Positions 1 to 12,504 of a DNA stretch of 64,000 bases are shown here, piece by piece (within the stretch, counting starts at the first letter, position 1; each line of letters opens with the position of its first letter). The notes beneath the pieces are model-generated. The model searched no databases and was not told the DNA's origin. It saw only the letters and a program-made list of their open reading frames with translations. The stretch comes from Proteles cristata cristata (Eukaryota > Chordata > Mammalia > Carnivora > Hyaenidae): assembly GCA_017311185.1 (NCBI GenBank), contig JAESUZ010001271.1, forward strand, positions 310,001-374,000, in the 5' to 3' direction. Made by a program: the position numbers and the translations under genes.

Positions 1-1185
1 TGTGCTACTTAAAGGTGTACCTAAATACTAAAAGTATCACAATATACAAGTAGGTAAACTCACAGTTAAAAGTAAGCCAGAAGTTCTAAAGTATTTGGAA
101 TTATTCCATTTAGCTCGTGGACAAGTCACCTGGCCTCTTTACCTGAATTTTCCCTGTAGTTAAAACAGGGCAAATTACTTCTCTCCTACTAGGAATTTCA
201 TGGGAATGTACACTGGGTGCATTTTAAAGAATTATGTAGGAGTTGAGTATTATACTGAACATATGGAATCTTCCTAGATGAATTTCAAAATATTCCATTA
301 TTTTTGTTTAAAAGAAATGTAAAATTCCACTCCAATTAACCTTCCTTTGTACCATTTTCCTCACAATGTTATCGTTGTACATATTCTAAAATTAACAGAC
401 ATACTTCCTGCTGAAGCACCGATAGCAGATAAAACAGGGTTATGGACTCTAAAAAGAACAAAGATGTATACACAAAAGACTCTCCCTCCCCCCCCCAGAG
501 GTAAGAAAATTCAGCTTGAAGAATTGGCAAACACCCAATGCATTATTCGGCATACCTGTATATTATTATCTGGGTCCTCTCTGGCAAGCTGGCTAAATGG
601 TGAGAACTGCTCTCTCGAGATAAATTCTGTTTCCTTTCATATTCCCTATTGAAGTCTCTCTTGTTATAATTTACTTCCAGAACCCCAGTTTCCAGGTCAC
701 ATATAGTATTAAAAGCAAGGGATTCACACTTTTAAATTGCTGTTCTTCCTCATTCTCATGCTTCTTTTCAGAGAACACACGCACAAAACATGACCAACTA
801 ATTCAAACAACCATATAATTTATGGATGCAGATTCTGAGGTGCCACCCTTGAAGACTTGTGCCCTCCTCGTTGTTAAGCTAATTCTGTTCAATCCTTAAA
901 AGAAGGTAAACTTCTCAAAGGAAATCTCTGAAGATTAATCTCCCAGGACAAAGAGAATGGAGAATAATTGAAATAGGATCTTTTCTCATTTTTAGTCATT
1001 CAGGCTTTCGTTTTGAAATCCAGCACTATGGGGCTGAATACATAATACTCTTTAAGAGAAAAATAAAATAATATATTTTGTGGTATAATTTTGTTCCAGT
1101 TTATAACCATTTCTTTGAAAAAATTTTGTAGTTATATAATTTTGTATTTATGTAATTCTATTAAGATGTGAATTTTTTTAATTTT
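1..1185. other. Unassigned AT-rich non-coding stretch
   Basis: No repeat family or gene is recognisable. A 101-codon open frame at 347-652 has no motif, low-complexity composition and no splice or promoter context, so I do not call it. A run of nine C lies near 488-496. Confidence 0.5.
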
Positions 1186-1348
1186 TAAAATTCTTATTTT
1201 TTGAGGGAGAACACGTGCACACAAGCAGGTGAGAGGCAGACAGAGAGGGAGGGAGGGAATCTGAAGCAGGCAAGCCCACCACTATAGGATCACGACATGA
1301 GCTTAAATCAAGAGTTGGACACAACAAACTGAACCGCCCATGCACCCC
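1186..1348 (-). mobile_element. tRNA-Lys-derived carnivore SINE (old copy)
   Basis: Read on the minus strand, this has the CAN-SINE order: a degraded tRNA-like head at 1348 (GGGGTGCATGGGCGGTTCAG), a diverged body, a CT-rich tract (GA-rich as printed, about 1230-1258) and an A-rich tail near 1186-1200. It is heavily diverged, so it is older than the copies at 20.1 and 49.3 kb. I could not define a target-site duplication. Confidence 0.8.
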
Positions 1349-1934
1349 AAGACTTGAAATATTTTTGAAGCCTCCCCCTCACTCTCCAAAGACCAAATTA
1401 GTTTTAAATGAGGTTTCTCTTCCCACAGAGAGAAAATTTCTACAATCATCTGATAGATGCACAGTGATATATTATTTGGGTGATCTGCTTCTGTCTTCAA
1501 CCTTTAATTCACTTGATAAGCATATGAACATCCCCAAACCATAACATAAAGTCCTCTGTCTTCTAGGCCAAGTCTCCAGGAGTTACGTTCATATACTGTT
1601 GCTACTCATAGACCCCTCAGCTGCATCCATCAGAGTGTATGTACCCCGTTTCTCATTTCAGGGACGGGTGGAGTCAGAGGGTATTCCTTGTCTAGAGTCA
1701 CATATATTATGTTCATATTTTATTTGAAAAAAAAAAGGAGGAAAAGCTAAAATAAGGTGGATGGCAAAAAAGAGAAAAAGAAAATGATCCAGTGAGCAAC
1801 TTTCATGTATGGATAGTGAAATCTTTGGAAGTCAAATTTCACTAACTCTTATTTCTTTGGCCCATCAAAGCAAACATGTATATGTAAGAATAAAAAATAA
1901 ACACTCCAATAGTAATGCTGTTCAGTGAGAAATA
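1349..1934. other. Unassigned stretch
   Basis: AT-rich sequence with an A-run near 1725-1735. I see no gene or nameable repeat. Confidence 0.4.
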
Positions 1935-2160
1935 GTAAAATGTCAGGAGGTTCAATCTAGAGCCTGAATGTTCTGCCCTTATTTTATCTTTGGAAAATTT
2001 CTTAACCTTACACGTTCTTCAGTTTAGTCATTTGTGCAATGGGGGAGTTTTACCTGCATTAAAGACTCTTGTGAAAATTAAATCAGTTGCACTTAAAATA
2101 TTTAGCTCAGTGATTAGCATCAAGTATAGAACTCAGTTATATTAGCAGTTAGCTTTTAGC
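1935..2160 (+). repeat. MIR SINE relic
   Basis: The core resembles the MIR consensus: a degraded 'cttaaccttacacgttcttcagtttag' region, a 'gtgcaatggggga' segment and a '3-prime tail' like 'ttagctcagtgattagcat'. It is ancient and highly diverged. The boundaries are approximate. Confidence 0.6.
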
Positions 2161-2783
2161 ATATCTATTTTCCTTTTTTTGTGGTCCAGCCCTCATATTT
2201 TCATCAGGTCAACAGAAAGAATCAGATAAGTTAACAAATCCCATTTCTTTGTGGGAAGAAAAAAGATTTTTTTTAAACTGACTCAGAATTTTTAAATAGT
2301 ACTCATACTTTCTGCCCTGAAACTTGTTTAACCTTGTTGATAATCCAAATACATGTTTGTTTCCTTTTATCATTTGCATTTATCAAGTTTACCCATGTTA
2401 GTCTCTTTAACACAGAGTACTGTGAAAATTACTACATCAGTCGTCTACATTTTAAATCAATTGATCCAAAATAAAATCAATCAGTGAACCAAAATTCCAG
2501 ACATTGTCATACAATGGACCTACTACTAAAATTGTGCCTAAAATGTGATTTCATGAACAAATGGAAACTTTGTCCTCACAGAAATTAAATTTTAAAATGG
2601 TGACAGTGTGGTGCATTGCAGGGAGAAAGGAGAAACATGGACCAAAGTAAAGGGAGTTGATCAGAGAATCTGTGACCTGAACATCAGAAGTTTGGGACTT
2701 TAGAGGTACACAAAGGAGAATAACAGATGACTTTCATTCTTAAGAATTTTTTCTAATAAGCAGTAAGTTGACAATTCTTTTCT
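2161..2783. other. Unassigned stretch
   Basis: AT-rich sequence with no recognisable gene or repeat family. Confidence 0.4.
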
Positions 2784-2972
2784 TTTAATGTTTACTTATT
2801 TTTGAGAGATAGAGAGAGAGCTCAAGCAAGGAAAAGGCAGAGAGAGAGGAAGACACAGAATCTGAAGCAGGCTCAAAGCTGTCAGCATAGAGCCCAAAGT
2901 GGGGCTCAAACTCGTGAACCACGAGATCATGACCTGAGCTGAAGTCAGACACTTAACTGACTAAGACACTCA
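2784..2972 (-). mobile_element. Carnivore tRNA-Lys SINE, minus strand
   Basis: As printed it begins with a T-rich tail complement at 2784-2802 and a GA-rich tract. It then carries the diagnostic 'gctcaaactcgtgaaccacgag' and 'atcatgacctgagctgaagt' blocks and stops at a truncated head near 2972. It is directly followed at 2973-2993 by an AAATAAATAAACATTTAAAA segment, which looks like the tail of a plus-strand SINE with no body. Confidence 0.85.
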
Positions 2973-3082
2973 AAATAAATAAACATTTAAAAATATGCCT
3001 TCACAGAAAGTTCTAGAATGTTTGACCAAGTATCTAAGTACCATAGCCTAGCCAAGTTGACACATAAAATTAACCATCAGAA

Positions 3083-3285
3083 GGGGCACTGGGTGGTTCA
3101 GTTGGTTAAGTATCTGACTCTTGGTTTGGGCTCAGGTCATAATCTCACACTTTGTGAGTTTGAGCCCTGCATTAGCCTCTTCACTGCCAGTATGGAGCCT
3201 GCTTCGGATTCTCTCTCTCCTGCTCACTCTCTCTTTCTCTCTCTTAAGATAAATAAATAAATAAACTCAAAAACAAAAAAAAACT
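3083..3285 (+). mobile_element. Carnivore tRNA-Lys SINE, plus strand
   Basis: The head GGGGCACTGGGTGGTTCAGT is followed by 'gactcttggtttgggctcagg', a CT-rich tract and an (AAAT)n/A-rich tail ending near 3285. It forms an inverted pair with the minus-strand SINE at 2784-2972, about 110 bp away. Confidence 0.88.
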
Positions 3286-3384
3286 TACCACCACAACTAG
3301 TTAGAGTGGATTTTGTGGTCTATAATGAAAAATCCTAATATTTCCCATCATTTCATATAACCCAACAATAAATTTAAAGGTCCA

Positions 3385-3515
3385 GAACTGCAGTCCTTAC
3401 TTTATGGGTAAAGAAACCAATTTAGGAAAATGTTTTGCACTGCTCTGCGACGTTAAAAAGCTAAAGATTTGAAGCCAGAACTCAAGAACCCAAATCTAGT
3501 GCTCTTTTGATTACC
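3385..3515 (-). repeat. MIR relic, minus strand
   Basis: It contains a degraded antisense MIR core ('atgggtaaagaaaccaatttagg', then 'gaagccagaactcaagaacccaaa'). It is ancient and its edges are approximate. Confidence 0.5.
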
Positions 3516-3659
3516 CTCTATTGCCAATAAGTCCATTTAGAAGATGAAATTAACCACATGAAAAAATTGAGCTTATAAAAGAGTCAGTTCTAACCTTAAA
3601 TATGAAAGGACATTGTGTGTCTGTTATATGGCTAAAATTTTGGTCTAGAGTAGAGTTTT

Positions 3660-3905
3660 AAGAAAGAAGTAGATTTTAAGATGGATAAGATTTGCATGTA
3701 TGCTAAGGAAAGAGTGAAAACATTCCGGATAAAAGAAACAGAACAAAACAAATGCAGGGGGTGGATATAGGCATGAATATGTGGAGGTTGTTAAGGCGTC
3801 TGGGCTGACTAGGAAAGTAGTGAGGGAAGAAATTTGATATCTAGATTGGAAGAGATTATGGCAACATTAAAATTGATACCATAGATAGCCATAAGTGGTT
3901 TTTGG
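3660..3905 (-). repeat. Probable L2 relic, minus strand
   Basis: The order 'gagtgaaaacattccgg...aaatgcaggg...ttgttaaggcgtctgggctgac' resembles the antisense L2 3' region. This is a weak call from layout and a few words only. Confidence 0.4.
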
Positions 3906-5389
3906 GCTGAGAAGCACCTTGATGGAATGTGGTGGTCAACTATTATTCCTATTCTAGAGGCTCCCAGTCTTCATTTCTAGTCCTGGCACACCAACTGTTT
4001 ATTGTCCCCTGTTCCCCAAACACGTTTTATAACCACCTCAAACCTCTCATTCCTAATGCCACCCATTTTTCTCCCAGGCAGACTCTGCTGTTTTGTTTTT
4101 TTTTTTTAAAGGAAATTGCTATTTCGTTCAGTCTTCCAAACTACATCTTATATATTTCCTTCTTTTTGGCTCCTCCATCTAGTGTCCAACAGGGCACCAT
4201 TTCTTCATTTCAGTTATCACTTGAGAGCCTGGTGAGATTTAGTGCATCTCCATGTGCCCACATTAGAATAATAGCTTCCTAACTGATATCTCTGTTTCTG
4301 GCAGAAGGGAGTGTTGTAGAAAAATATGCTTATGTTCTCAACACAGTGACTGGTTCTCCAAATTCTAAAAGTTATTTACAGCCTAGGTAGTAAAAAGGCT
4401 ACCTCTGCTCTAAAGATTTGGTATAATTCTTAGAAAGAGGTGAGTGTACTCGATATATTCCCTAACCCCCGCCTCCAGGGGCTGAATTAATTATTCCTGT
4501 AGGACTTTAAACTTGCCTTAAGATAGGATATATCACATTGTTTTATAGTTAGTTATTTATATGCCTGTCTACCCCCAAAGAGTAAGATTTTTAATTCAGC
4601 ACCATACCACTTTTTTACCATTAAGCTCTACCCTCTAACCTGTCATAGCCACACTTCTATGTACTAAATTTATACATGTGCATTATAATTACTGTTACAA
4701 ACAATTATTTCACATATCTCTTCCTCCATCTTTCTTGGCAAAGTCTTACCTCTGATTAAATTTACCTATTTTACCCATCCTTGTATCCAAACAATGGAAC
4801 TTCGCTGGAGAGTAACATAAATCAGGCTAACAGACCTCACTATAAATGAAAACACATTTATGAACATGTACACAAATATAAAATGATCACACAACACAAC
4901 CCAGCAGTATTTTCATACTTACTGTTGTTTTACCTCTCTCCAGATTGACTAGGTCACGTGCTGAACTCTCTCCGAGAACCACCTGTATTCCCCCACTTCA
5001 CATTCAGCTGTTGATCTGACCTCATATTTAAAATTGAAGAAAAAAAAAAAAGCACTCCAACCAGTGGCATCTCCTCTACACTCCACGAATCTGCCAATAA
5101 ACCTCTGTTTGCATAGATACTTCCCTTCCTTCCTGCTTTTGTGAATGAACTATCCTTGCTGGAGTCCACTTGTATTCTGGATTCCAGACACCCATTTCTT
5201 CTCAGGATCTCTGAACCTTGTCTGTACCATCAGTTTTTTTCTTTTCTTCTCTCTCTCAATCTCCCTTCTTCCCCCTCCCCGTCCCATGCTGTATTATATC
5301 CATCGTTTCTCATTTTTTGAAAAAATACTTTCACTGACACTGCATCCTCCTCCAATTAACACCCCATTTTTATCTTCTTCATAGTGAAA
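3906..5389. other. Mostly unassigned, possibly L2-derived in part
   Basis: A 117-codon frame at 3929-4282 and a 79-codon frame at 5145-5384 are rich in F, S, L and P from pyrimidine-rich DNA and show no domain. The part from about 4950 onward has the pyrimidine-rich texture of L2 and may extend the L2 copy that follows. A T-run at 4097-4108 and a pyrimidine tract at 5236-5283 are the only low-complexity features. Confidence 0.35.
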
Positions 5390-6600
5390 GTCTCACCTCT
5401 ACTTTTTCACCTCAAAGTCTCTTCTCAACTCACTCCACTTTGGTTCCTCCTTTTACCCTTCCATGGAGACTGCTCTTGATAAGGCAAATAATGACCTCCA
5501 TATCGGCAAACCAACAGAAACCTTTCTGTTCTTATTTTACTTGATCTCTCAAGAACATTTATCGCAACTGATTGCTTCTTGAAAGACTTATCTCCTACTT
5601 CATTGAGGGATTATTTTCCTACTACTGATCACTCTATCTCAGTGTCCTGCTTTCTTGCCTTTTATGATCACCAAATTTTGGAGAGATGTGGGCCTCACTG
5701 CTGGAAATTTTTTTCTTTTCTGTCTACATATAGATAGGTTATTTTATTCAATACTATGATTTTAAATATCATCTAGTTAACGAATTGTTCCACATCTACA
5801 TATCTAAACCTAACTTAGTCTCCAAACTCCTATATCTAATTTCCTCTTTTATGTCTCTATTTGGCTGTCAACTATGTATCTAAAAGTTGACAAATGGGGG
5901 TGGGGCATTGAGAGGAGGATAGATGATCTGAAGCAGGGTTTGTACTGACAGCAGAGAGCCCTTTATGGGGCTTGAACTCACAAACTGTGAGGTCATGACC
6001 TAAGCAAAGTCAATGCTCAACCAACTGAGCCACTCAGGTGCCCCTACCCCATAGGATCTTTTAAACTACAAAGTAGCTTATACTATTTCAATGTTTTACC
6101 CTTCACCTTCCCATCAAATAGAACAAAACACAAAACTTTTCCCTGGCTTACCACTACCATTTGTGTTTTAACATTCTTTCCCTCAACCATCATGCTGCCT
6201 CTACACTTATCTTCCTTCTGCTCAAACAAAACAGATGTATTTCTACCTTGGAATTACTGCACTACTGTACTCTCTGCTTTGAGGGCTTCCTCCCCATCTT
6301 CATAAGACCAGTTCTTTGTGATTATTCAGGTCTTATTTCAAATGTCACCTCCTCAGAGAGTTTTTTTTTCCTGCTCATCAGTCTAAATTACTAATAAATT
6401 ACTTCTTATGATATTGTCCTTTTATAAGTTTTTTGCATAGTTAACATTTGATTTTTCTTATTAAATAATTCATCCATTTATTCATACTTTCTGTTATCTT
6501 TTATTAACTACTACATTAGAATGTAACCTTCGTGGGAACTTTTTCCATATCTGACTTGTTCCCTGCTATATCTGTAGTGTCTAGAAAAGTAATCGGCTGA
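5390..6600 (+). mobile_element. LINE-2 (L2) 3' portion, split by a SINE
   Basis: At 5480-5590 the plus strand carries a decayed version of the L2 reverse-transcriptase stretch whose consensus translates as L-D-L-S-A-A-F-D-T-V-D-H. Downstream come L2-type 3' segments: a 'tcaggtcttatttcaaatgtcacctcctcagag' block near 6325-6360 and a 'ttagaatgtaacc...gggaac' segment near 6513-6540, the degraded 'gactgtaagctcc' block. A younger SINE interrupts the copy at 5889-6044. It is ancient, and no open frame survives. Confidence 0.65.
5889..6044 (-). mobile_element. Carnivore SINE inserted in L2, minus strand
   Basis: The diagnostic antisense blocks 'gaactcacaaactgtgaggtc' and 'caaccaactgagccactcag' end in a clean GGTGCCCC head complement at 6044. 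The tail side is shortened, with little of the A-rich end left. Confidence 0.85.
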
Positions 6601-6639
6601 TTATAAGAATCCAATATTTGAAGTTAATGGATAATGAGA

Positions 6640-6990
6640 TCTATGGTAGTCATTAGTGCCCCTGTTAGAATTAAACTTCTTGGCTTCTTTGTATTTGGGT
6701 GTGACCGTATAACTAGCTTGGGCCAAAAGTTGTGAGCAGACGGGATTACATCACTTTTGGGTCAGAACATTTAACGTCAGTGCAGTAGCTTACAGAGTTT
6801 TGTATCATTTAAACATTTGGGAAATCTATCAGCCTGTCGTGAAGGAAGGACAATGATGACATAGGAACAGGGCTTGTAGTCAGCTCACAATAGACAGATA
6901 CCATGAGCAAGAAATAACTGGTTTTAAGTCATTGAGATATTGAGCTTTTATGTTACATAACATAATCTAGGCTATCCTGATAAATAAAAG
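6640..6990 (+). repeat. Ancient interspersed repeat, family not named
   Basis: The segments 'gtgtgaccgtataactagcttgggcc', 'gagcaagaaataactggttttaagtcattgaga' and 'cataatctaggctatcctga' match a widespread mammalian repeat 3' region that I recognise but cannot assign with confidence to an LTR or LINE family. Confidence 0.5.
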
Positions 6991-7035
6991 AGCTATCTTT
7001 GCATCTTTATCCAATAGTGCTGTACAAGTGTGATA

Positions 7036-7070
7036 TATATTTTTTTTCTCCCCCCGCCCCCCCCCCAGCC
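7036..7070 (+). repeat. Polypyrimidine/poly-C tract
   Basis: T8 is followed by runs of C broken by a single G. This is low complexity and a likely length-variable site. Confidence 0.85.
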
Positions 7071-7160
7071 TGTTTCTTTATCTACACATGTAGAAAAATA
7101 TATGTGGAAAAATAACCCTTACTAACTATTCAGGACATTTGCCAGAATTGTTGTAAATTA

Positions 7161-7382
7161 AAGCTAATATTTATTGAGCACTTATATCTGCCACACATAG
7201 TGCTAGTTAAGCTTGCGGTATTTAAATATCTTGTATAATTCTTGACAGCCTTTTGAGGCCTGTTCTGTTACTCTGCCCATCTTACAGATTAAGAAACTGA
7301 GCTGCAGAGAGACTCATTAACTTGCCTAAAATCACACAGGTAGTAAGGAGCAGAATAGGGATTTAGAATCGACACCTAAGCA
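7161..7382 (-). repeat. MIR SINE, minus strand, nearly full length
   Basis: The antisense MIR consensus is clear along its length: 'tttattgagcacttata', 'tcttacagattaagaaactgagc', 'acttgcctaaaatcacacagg' and 'agggatttagaa'. It is the best-preserved MIR in the window. Confidence 0.85.
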
Positions 7383-7801
7383 GTTTGTCCCAAAAGTTTG
7401 TGGTTTTTGAAAAAACTAAGACGTATAAAGCATTGTCATATTGCCTAACACACATTACTTTCTCAGTTGGTAATGATAATTTAACAGCATATTGAACTTC
7501 TAGAGAACTACACAAATGCAAACTGTTTGTTTCTGTCATCTTCAAGACTTTGTTGTTTCTCAACACTTAGTAGGAAATGTCTAAAAAGCTGTATTTACAG
7601 AATAGAGTGAGACTTGGTGTTCACTTGGTTACTTTGATCAAGATAGACAGCCACAGTGACAGTCTTGGATCCAATTGATTTCTTTTAGGAGTCTAATGTA
7701 AACTTTAAGCATGGGACCTTCTTAGGAACTCAATCAGTAGAAAACTACTAACTTCCCAAAAGTATATTTGTCATTATGGGATTATGTTCAAACTGAAACT
7801 T
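7383..7801. other. Unassigned stretch
   Basis: No recognisable feature. A 67-codon minus-strand frame at 7363-7566 overlaps the MIR end and is spurious. Confidence 0.4.
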
Positions 7802-8059
7802 AAGAACAAGTAAAATTTTTTTTCTTTCATAGTTTATTGTCAAGTTGGTTTCCATATAACACCTAGTGCTTATCCCACCAAGTGCCGTCCTCCATGCTCA
7901 TCACCCCCTTCCCCTCTCTCCCACCCTCTTCAGCCCTCAGTTTGTTCTCAATGTTCAAGAGTCTCTCATGGTTTGCCTCCGTCTCTCTCCCCAACTATTA
8001 TTTCCCCTTCTCCTCCCTCATGGTCCTTCATTAAGTTTCTCCTAAGAACAAGTAAAATT
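7802..8059 (-). mobile_element. 5'-truncated felid LINE-1 3' end with target-site duplication
   Basis: A perfect 16-bp direct repeat AAGAACAAGTAAAATT lies at 7802-7817 and 8044-8059. Between them, 7818-8043 is the antisense L1 3' UTR: poly-A as T-run, the TTGACAATAAA-type end at about 7831-7841, then 'ggtgttatatggaaacc', 'gagactcttgaa' and 'aacttaatgaagg' when read on the minus strand. Truncation at about 226 bp leaves no coding sequence. Confidence 0.93.
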
Positions 8060-9353
8060 ACTAAAGAGTAGTAGGGGTTTGCATTTTTCAACGTCACTCT
8101 ACATGGATAGACAGTAAATCTAGTGAAAGTTTAAAGGAGAGAGATCACTGGATTGCCATATTAGAAGTTTGATATGGGTTTTTCTAACTTTACACAGTTA
8201 TGTCATCAGTAAATTAATGAGGAAATCAAGATACATTTTAAATGAATTCTACTTGATCACTAAAAGGATTCTAAGTTATATTGTACCAAGATCCAATTTT
8301 TAAACAAGCATAAAAGGGACTTGATATATGTCTTTTGTCAGAATGTGGTATAGTTTCATATACTTCAGTCTTTATTTGCATGAGGTAGAACTATAACATT
8401 TTTATATAAGTATTTCCTTCACTACAAATTCTAAATGTTAAAATCTAAAGAGTCCTAATTACCAATTCCCTTCTATGATCAGATCAATGTCATGGAAAAA
8501 TTAAAGAAATTTTACAAATTCTCTCAGGGAAAAGGAGCTCTGTGATGACATAATGTTAAGTAGTTAGTACTGCAAATATATTGAAACTGAATCAGACAAA
8601 GATCACTCCTGCTGTTGAACTATATAGAAGACACTTAAGGAAAGAATTGCTGTTGGTGGTGTTTATCATAACTGCGTAAACCCAACTGCACTCTAAGTAT
8701 TGACATTACCTTTTGAAAGAACGGTTGTTAAATTTCAAACAGAAGTAAGGTACTCATTTGCCAGAATTTTACTACTTTTTTTAAAATGATGAAAAACTCA
8801 TAGGTATGAATTTCTGAAAACCTAGGACAGCTGAATATTTGAGTGAATTTAACTAAAACATTCTTTCATTCTTTAAGAATGAATTGTGGTAGGACAGGCA
8901 AAACAATATTAGACTTGAGACATGAAGTTTATAGATGAAGGAAAAGATAAGCTAAATCAGAAAGAAAGCATAGAAAAGACAGAAATGAAAGAAAAAAATG
9001 GCTGGAATAAATATGGCCCTTGATAAATAGTTTGTTTATAATAATTCTTATATATCTTAATTTGATGACTTGGGAATATTCAAATTCATCACACCATTTC
9101 CTCAAACTTGAAAAAAAAATGGCTGTCTTTTGGTAGAAACAATTCAGAGGATTAATTGTCAGCATATCAAGATTATATCCTCCTCCTTCATCTATTATTC
9201 ACATAATACTTTGTAATGACTCATTCTCCAGTACAAGAATGATATGAAAATACTGTTTATGCATATGGAAAACTGCTCTGACTGTTTAAAAATAGGGAGT
9301 TGTTTCCAAATTCAAAGCATATATAAAGTGTAAATTCTCCTTTAAAACTTTTG
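8060..9353. other. Unassigned AT-rich stretch
   Basis: Repeat-poor as far as I can see, with no gene. The 78-codon minus-strand frame at 8929-9165 is featureless. Confidence 0.45.
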
Positions 9354-10083
9354 TTTGCTTGTTTTCATTTTAAATATAATTTATTGTCAAGTCAGCTAAC
9401 ATAGAGTGTGTACAGTGTGCTCTTGGCTTCTGGAGTAGTCTGCCATGATTTATCGTTCACATACAACACCCAGTGCTCATCCCAAGAAGTGTCCTCCTCA
9501 ATGCCCATCACCCATTTTCCCATTTTCCCCATCCCCCCCCATCAAACTTCAGTTTTTCTCTGTATTTAAGAGTTTCTTATGGTTTGTCTCCCTCTCTCTT
9601 TGAAACTATTTTTCCCCTTCTCTTCTTCCATGGTCTTCTGTTAAGTTTCTCAAATTCTACACATGAGTGAAAACATATGATATGTTTTTCTCTGCTTGAG
9701 TTATTTCACTTAGTATAATTCCCTCTAGTTCCATCTACATTGTTCCAAATGGCAAGATTTCATTCTTTCTCATGGCCAACCAGTGTTCCATTGCATACAT
9801 AAACCACATCTTCTTTATCCATCATCACCTGATGAACATTAAGGCTCTTTCCATAGTTTGGGTATTGTTGATAGTGCTGTGATAAACATTGGGTATATGT
9901 GCCCCTATGCATCAGCATTCTTTGGATAAATTCTTAGTAGTGTTATTGCCGGTTGTAGGGTAATTCTAGTTTTAATTTTTTGAGGAAACTCCACACTGTT
10001 TTCCAGAGCAGCTGCACCAGTTTGCATTCCCATCAACAGTGCAAGAGGGTTCCTATATCTCCACATCGTCTCCAACATCTGTT
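9354..10083 (-). mobile_element. Older carnivore LINE-1 3' end, minus strand
   Basis: The 3' UTR lies at about 9375-9670 and includes a longer, different stretch at 9395-9460 that the youngest felid L1s here lack. The remainder to 10083 is antisense ORF2 3' coding sequence, shown by the complement of 'acagtggaatactatttggc' and 'aatagccaaactatggaaagagc' analogues and the 'tttgcattcccatcaacagtgcaagag' block. It is riddled with mutations. I could not define a convincing target-site duplication. Confidence 0.85.
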
Positions 10084-12147
10084 AAAATGATGGTAGACAA
10101 AGAATTTAACTGAAAATGTTAAGTACACATTGAAAGCTAAAATAGTTAATATAATTAAGATGATATTGCAATTATTAATATAATATAGATTTATCTGTCA
10201 AGACTGGGAACACCGAGTACAGAGGCAAAGGTCATAGATATTCCACAAGTATGTGGAGATGATGGGGCTTTGGAAAGAGACCTCTTTGAATCTAGGCTCT
10301 GGCCATCACTGCATAGTAAATAAGTGAAAATAAAATTTCAACAAGCCCAAAGCCATTCCATAGAACTTGACATTCCTTTAGAAATATCACTTACCTGAAT
10401 CCCTGCTACAGCTCAGCTCATTAGCCCAAGAAGTTTCACTGACTATATCTGCCACCCGTGGAAACCTGCATTGTCTATCAACCTGAACAAGCAAAGAACC
10501 AGGAAAGAGGTTTCTTTCTTATGTCTCTTTGGTAAATAGAGAAAGAAACAGAGAAATATCTTTTACAAAAATTAAAGCTTTGTTCTTGGTTTGCCCCTAC
10601 ATAGGATTAAGGTAAAATTGATTCTTAGAAAGAAAGCTAATAAATCTTAATTATGATTTTAAATTAAAATCCAAAATCAAGTCTTTTTTTTTTTAAGCAA
10701 TGCTTGAGAAGCACTGTCTTAGGCTACTAAAGACTTCTCAGTGAATTTCTCTGGAGAGACAATGGCCTATTTCTGATAATAGAGAATGAGCAATGTGCTA
10801 GTTATAAAACTGATCTCTTATGAAGACATAGTTAATTGAGTTATATGAAGTCTCTGAAAGTTCCAGGTGAGACTTCAACCCCACACTCTGGTCCTCAGTA
10901 GCATCTCTGTCTGAATGAACTACCTACCTCCCTAAAACCAGGCAGCATTCCATCAATCGTGAGGGCTCAGATAGAAGGAAGTAGAAGGTCTAGGCCAAAT
11001 CTTTTACTTCCTATGGGAAATTTCCTCAAGGAAAGTAGTAACTGACTGATGATTAAATCCATGCCTAAATATCACTTGTGCCAAAAGCATCCTGGAAAAC
11101 TCCATTACAGCAAGACCAATTATCAAAGGGGCCATCACAGAAAGCTGCCAGTTAAAGCCCTATAATGTCTCACACTTAACACCTTTTCTCCCCAGTGGGA
11201 GAAAAGCATTTTATAAATGTTCCACCCTGTAGAAAAGATCAGTGGTCACTAGATTTTACAGTCTCTATTGATTTTTTTTTGAGTGGAAATAATAAATACT
11301 GTTTAATGAAACTTATTGTGGGTATACATGCAGCATAACCTCTGGCATCTCCCATGGAGGTGAATTCTAAGTCCTGCTGGTCTGAAGTTAAGCTCATGTG
11401 TGCCTGCCAAAAGCAACCAGGGTACATGTAGCACTTTAAAGCTTAACTCTGGGGGAAATTTTTTTCTATTGGGGAAAAGACTCACTTCCAACCTTCGCTA
11501 TCTCCTTCAAACCAATCGATAAAGGGATTGAAGGCTTTTTTTTAATCAATGCAAGAAAATATGTAGAACATAATAACATCTAGAGAGAAGCAAAATAAAC
11601 ATGTAACTGATTGATTTATCTCTTTCTCTAAGAGATATTGTCACCAAAGAAAAATCTTGTTACTGCTATTTGCTTTAAAAATCTGGTGGCTTTACCTGTG
11701 GTTTGTAAAAATAAACCTAGGTAACTTTTAGTAAATATAAGTTTCCACTACTTTGATTCAAAATACTTTAAAGTACTCAAAGCACTGAAGTTAATTTTTT
11801 TTTAGAATAGAGATAGACTAAGTTTTGTCTGGTTTAAAATCTGAAAAAAAAAATAGTCAAGATGAAACATTGCCTTCCTTGATAGAGATTTGTTCTTTTG
11901 GAGAACTCTAAAGATATTCTCTAATCAATATTTCATGGACCAAATATATCATGAATAACAATTTTCTCTATTCTCATTTTTAAAATAATTTGAGGAGATT
12001 GTTAGAGCAATTTGAGTTTTATTTAATGCAAAGGAGAGAAGAACGTGGTTCTTCAAGGTACCAATGCTTGCTCCTCAACATTCCATACATCAGAGAAAAA
12101 AGGGAATATCCAAAATTACAGTATAAAAAGCATAACAAGAATTTAAA
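10084..12147. other. Unassigned stretch of 2 kb
   Basis: No gene seen. A short 'gcttgagaagcactgtct' segment near 10702-10719 could be the end of a MER5-type hAT relic, but it is too short to call. Two overlapping minus-strand frames of 62 codons at 11239-11491 are featureless. Confidence 0.4.
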
Positions 12148-12504
12148 CAAGATGACAGACTAGGAGAGCCCCAGCTCACATCTGACACAGTGATTTGAGA
12201 GATCCACCAACACAGTGCTTTTGTGAGAACTTTAGGATCCAGTTAGAAGGTTGTAAAACTCTGGTTGAAGCCCAATATCAACAGAGATGCTTTAGGAAGG
12301 CAGGACTGTGCCCTGGTGGCAGACTACACAAACATGGTCCCACCTGCCTACTTAGTGCTGTCTTCCCGGCTTAAGGACTTGGCCTTAGTCCTGTTTGGTC
12401 ATGGTCCTGCAATCAGCGTCATCTACCAAGGGACCCTGGAGGAGCCACAGCTGTCTGTGGCCCCAGTTAGAGGCTTTCCAACTGCAGACCCAACTGGATT
12501 CTGA

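Noticed and set aside
3929..4282. 117-codon open frame
   Set aside because: It is pyrimidine-rich DNA giving F, S and L residues, with no motif.
10702..10719. MER5-type hAT element end
   Set aside because: The match is too short (about 18 bases) to support a feature.
12265..12504. 79-codon open frame in GC-richer DNA
   Set aside because: It lies in the L1 5' UTR tandem-repeat region, so it is not a gene.
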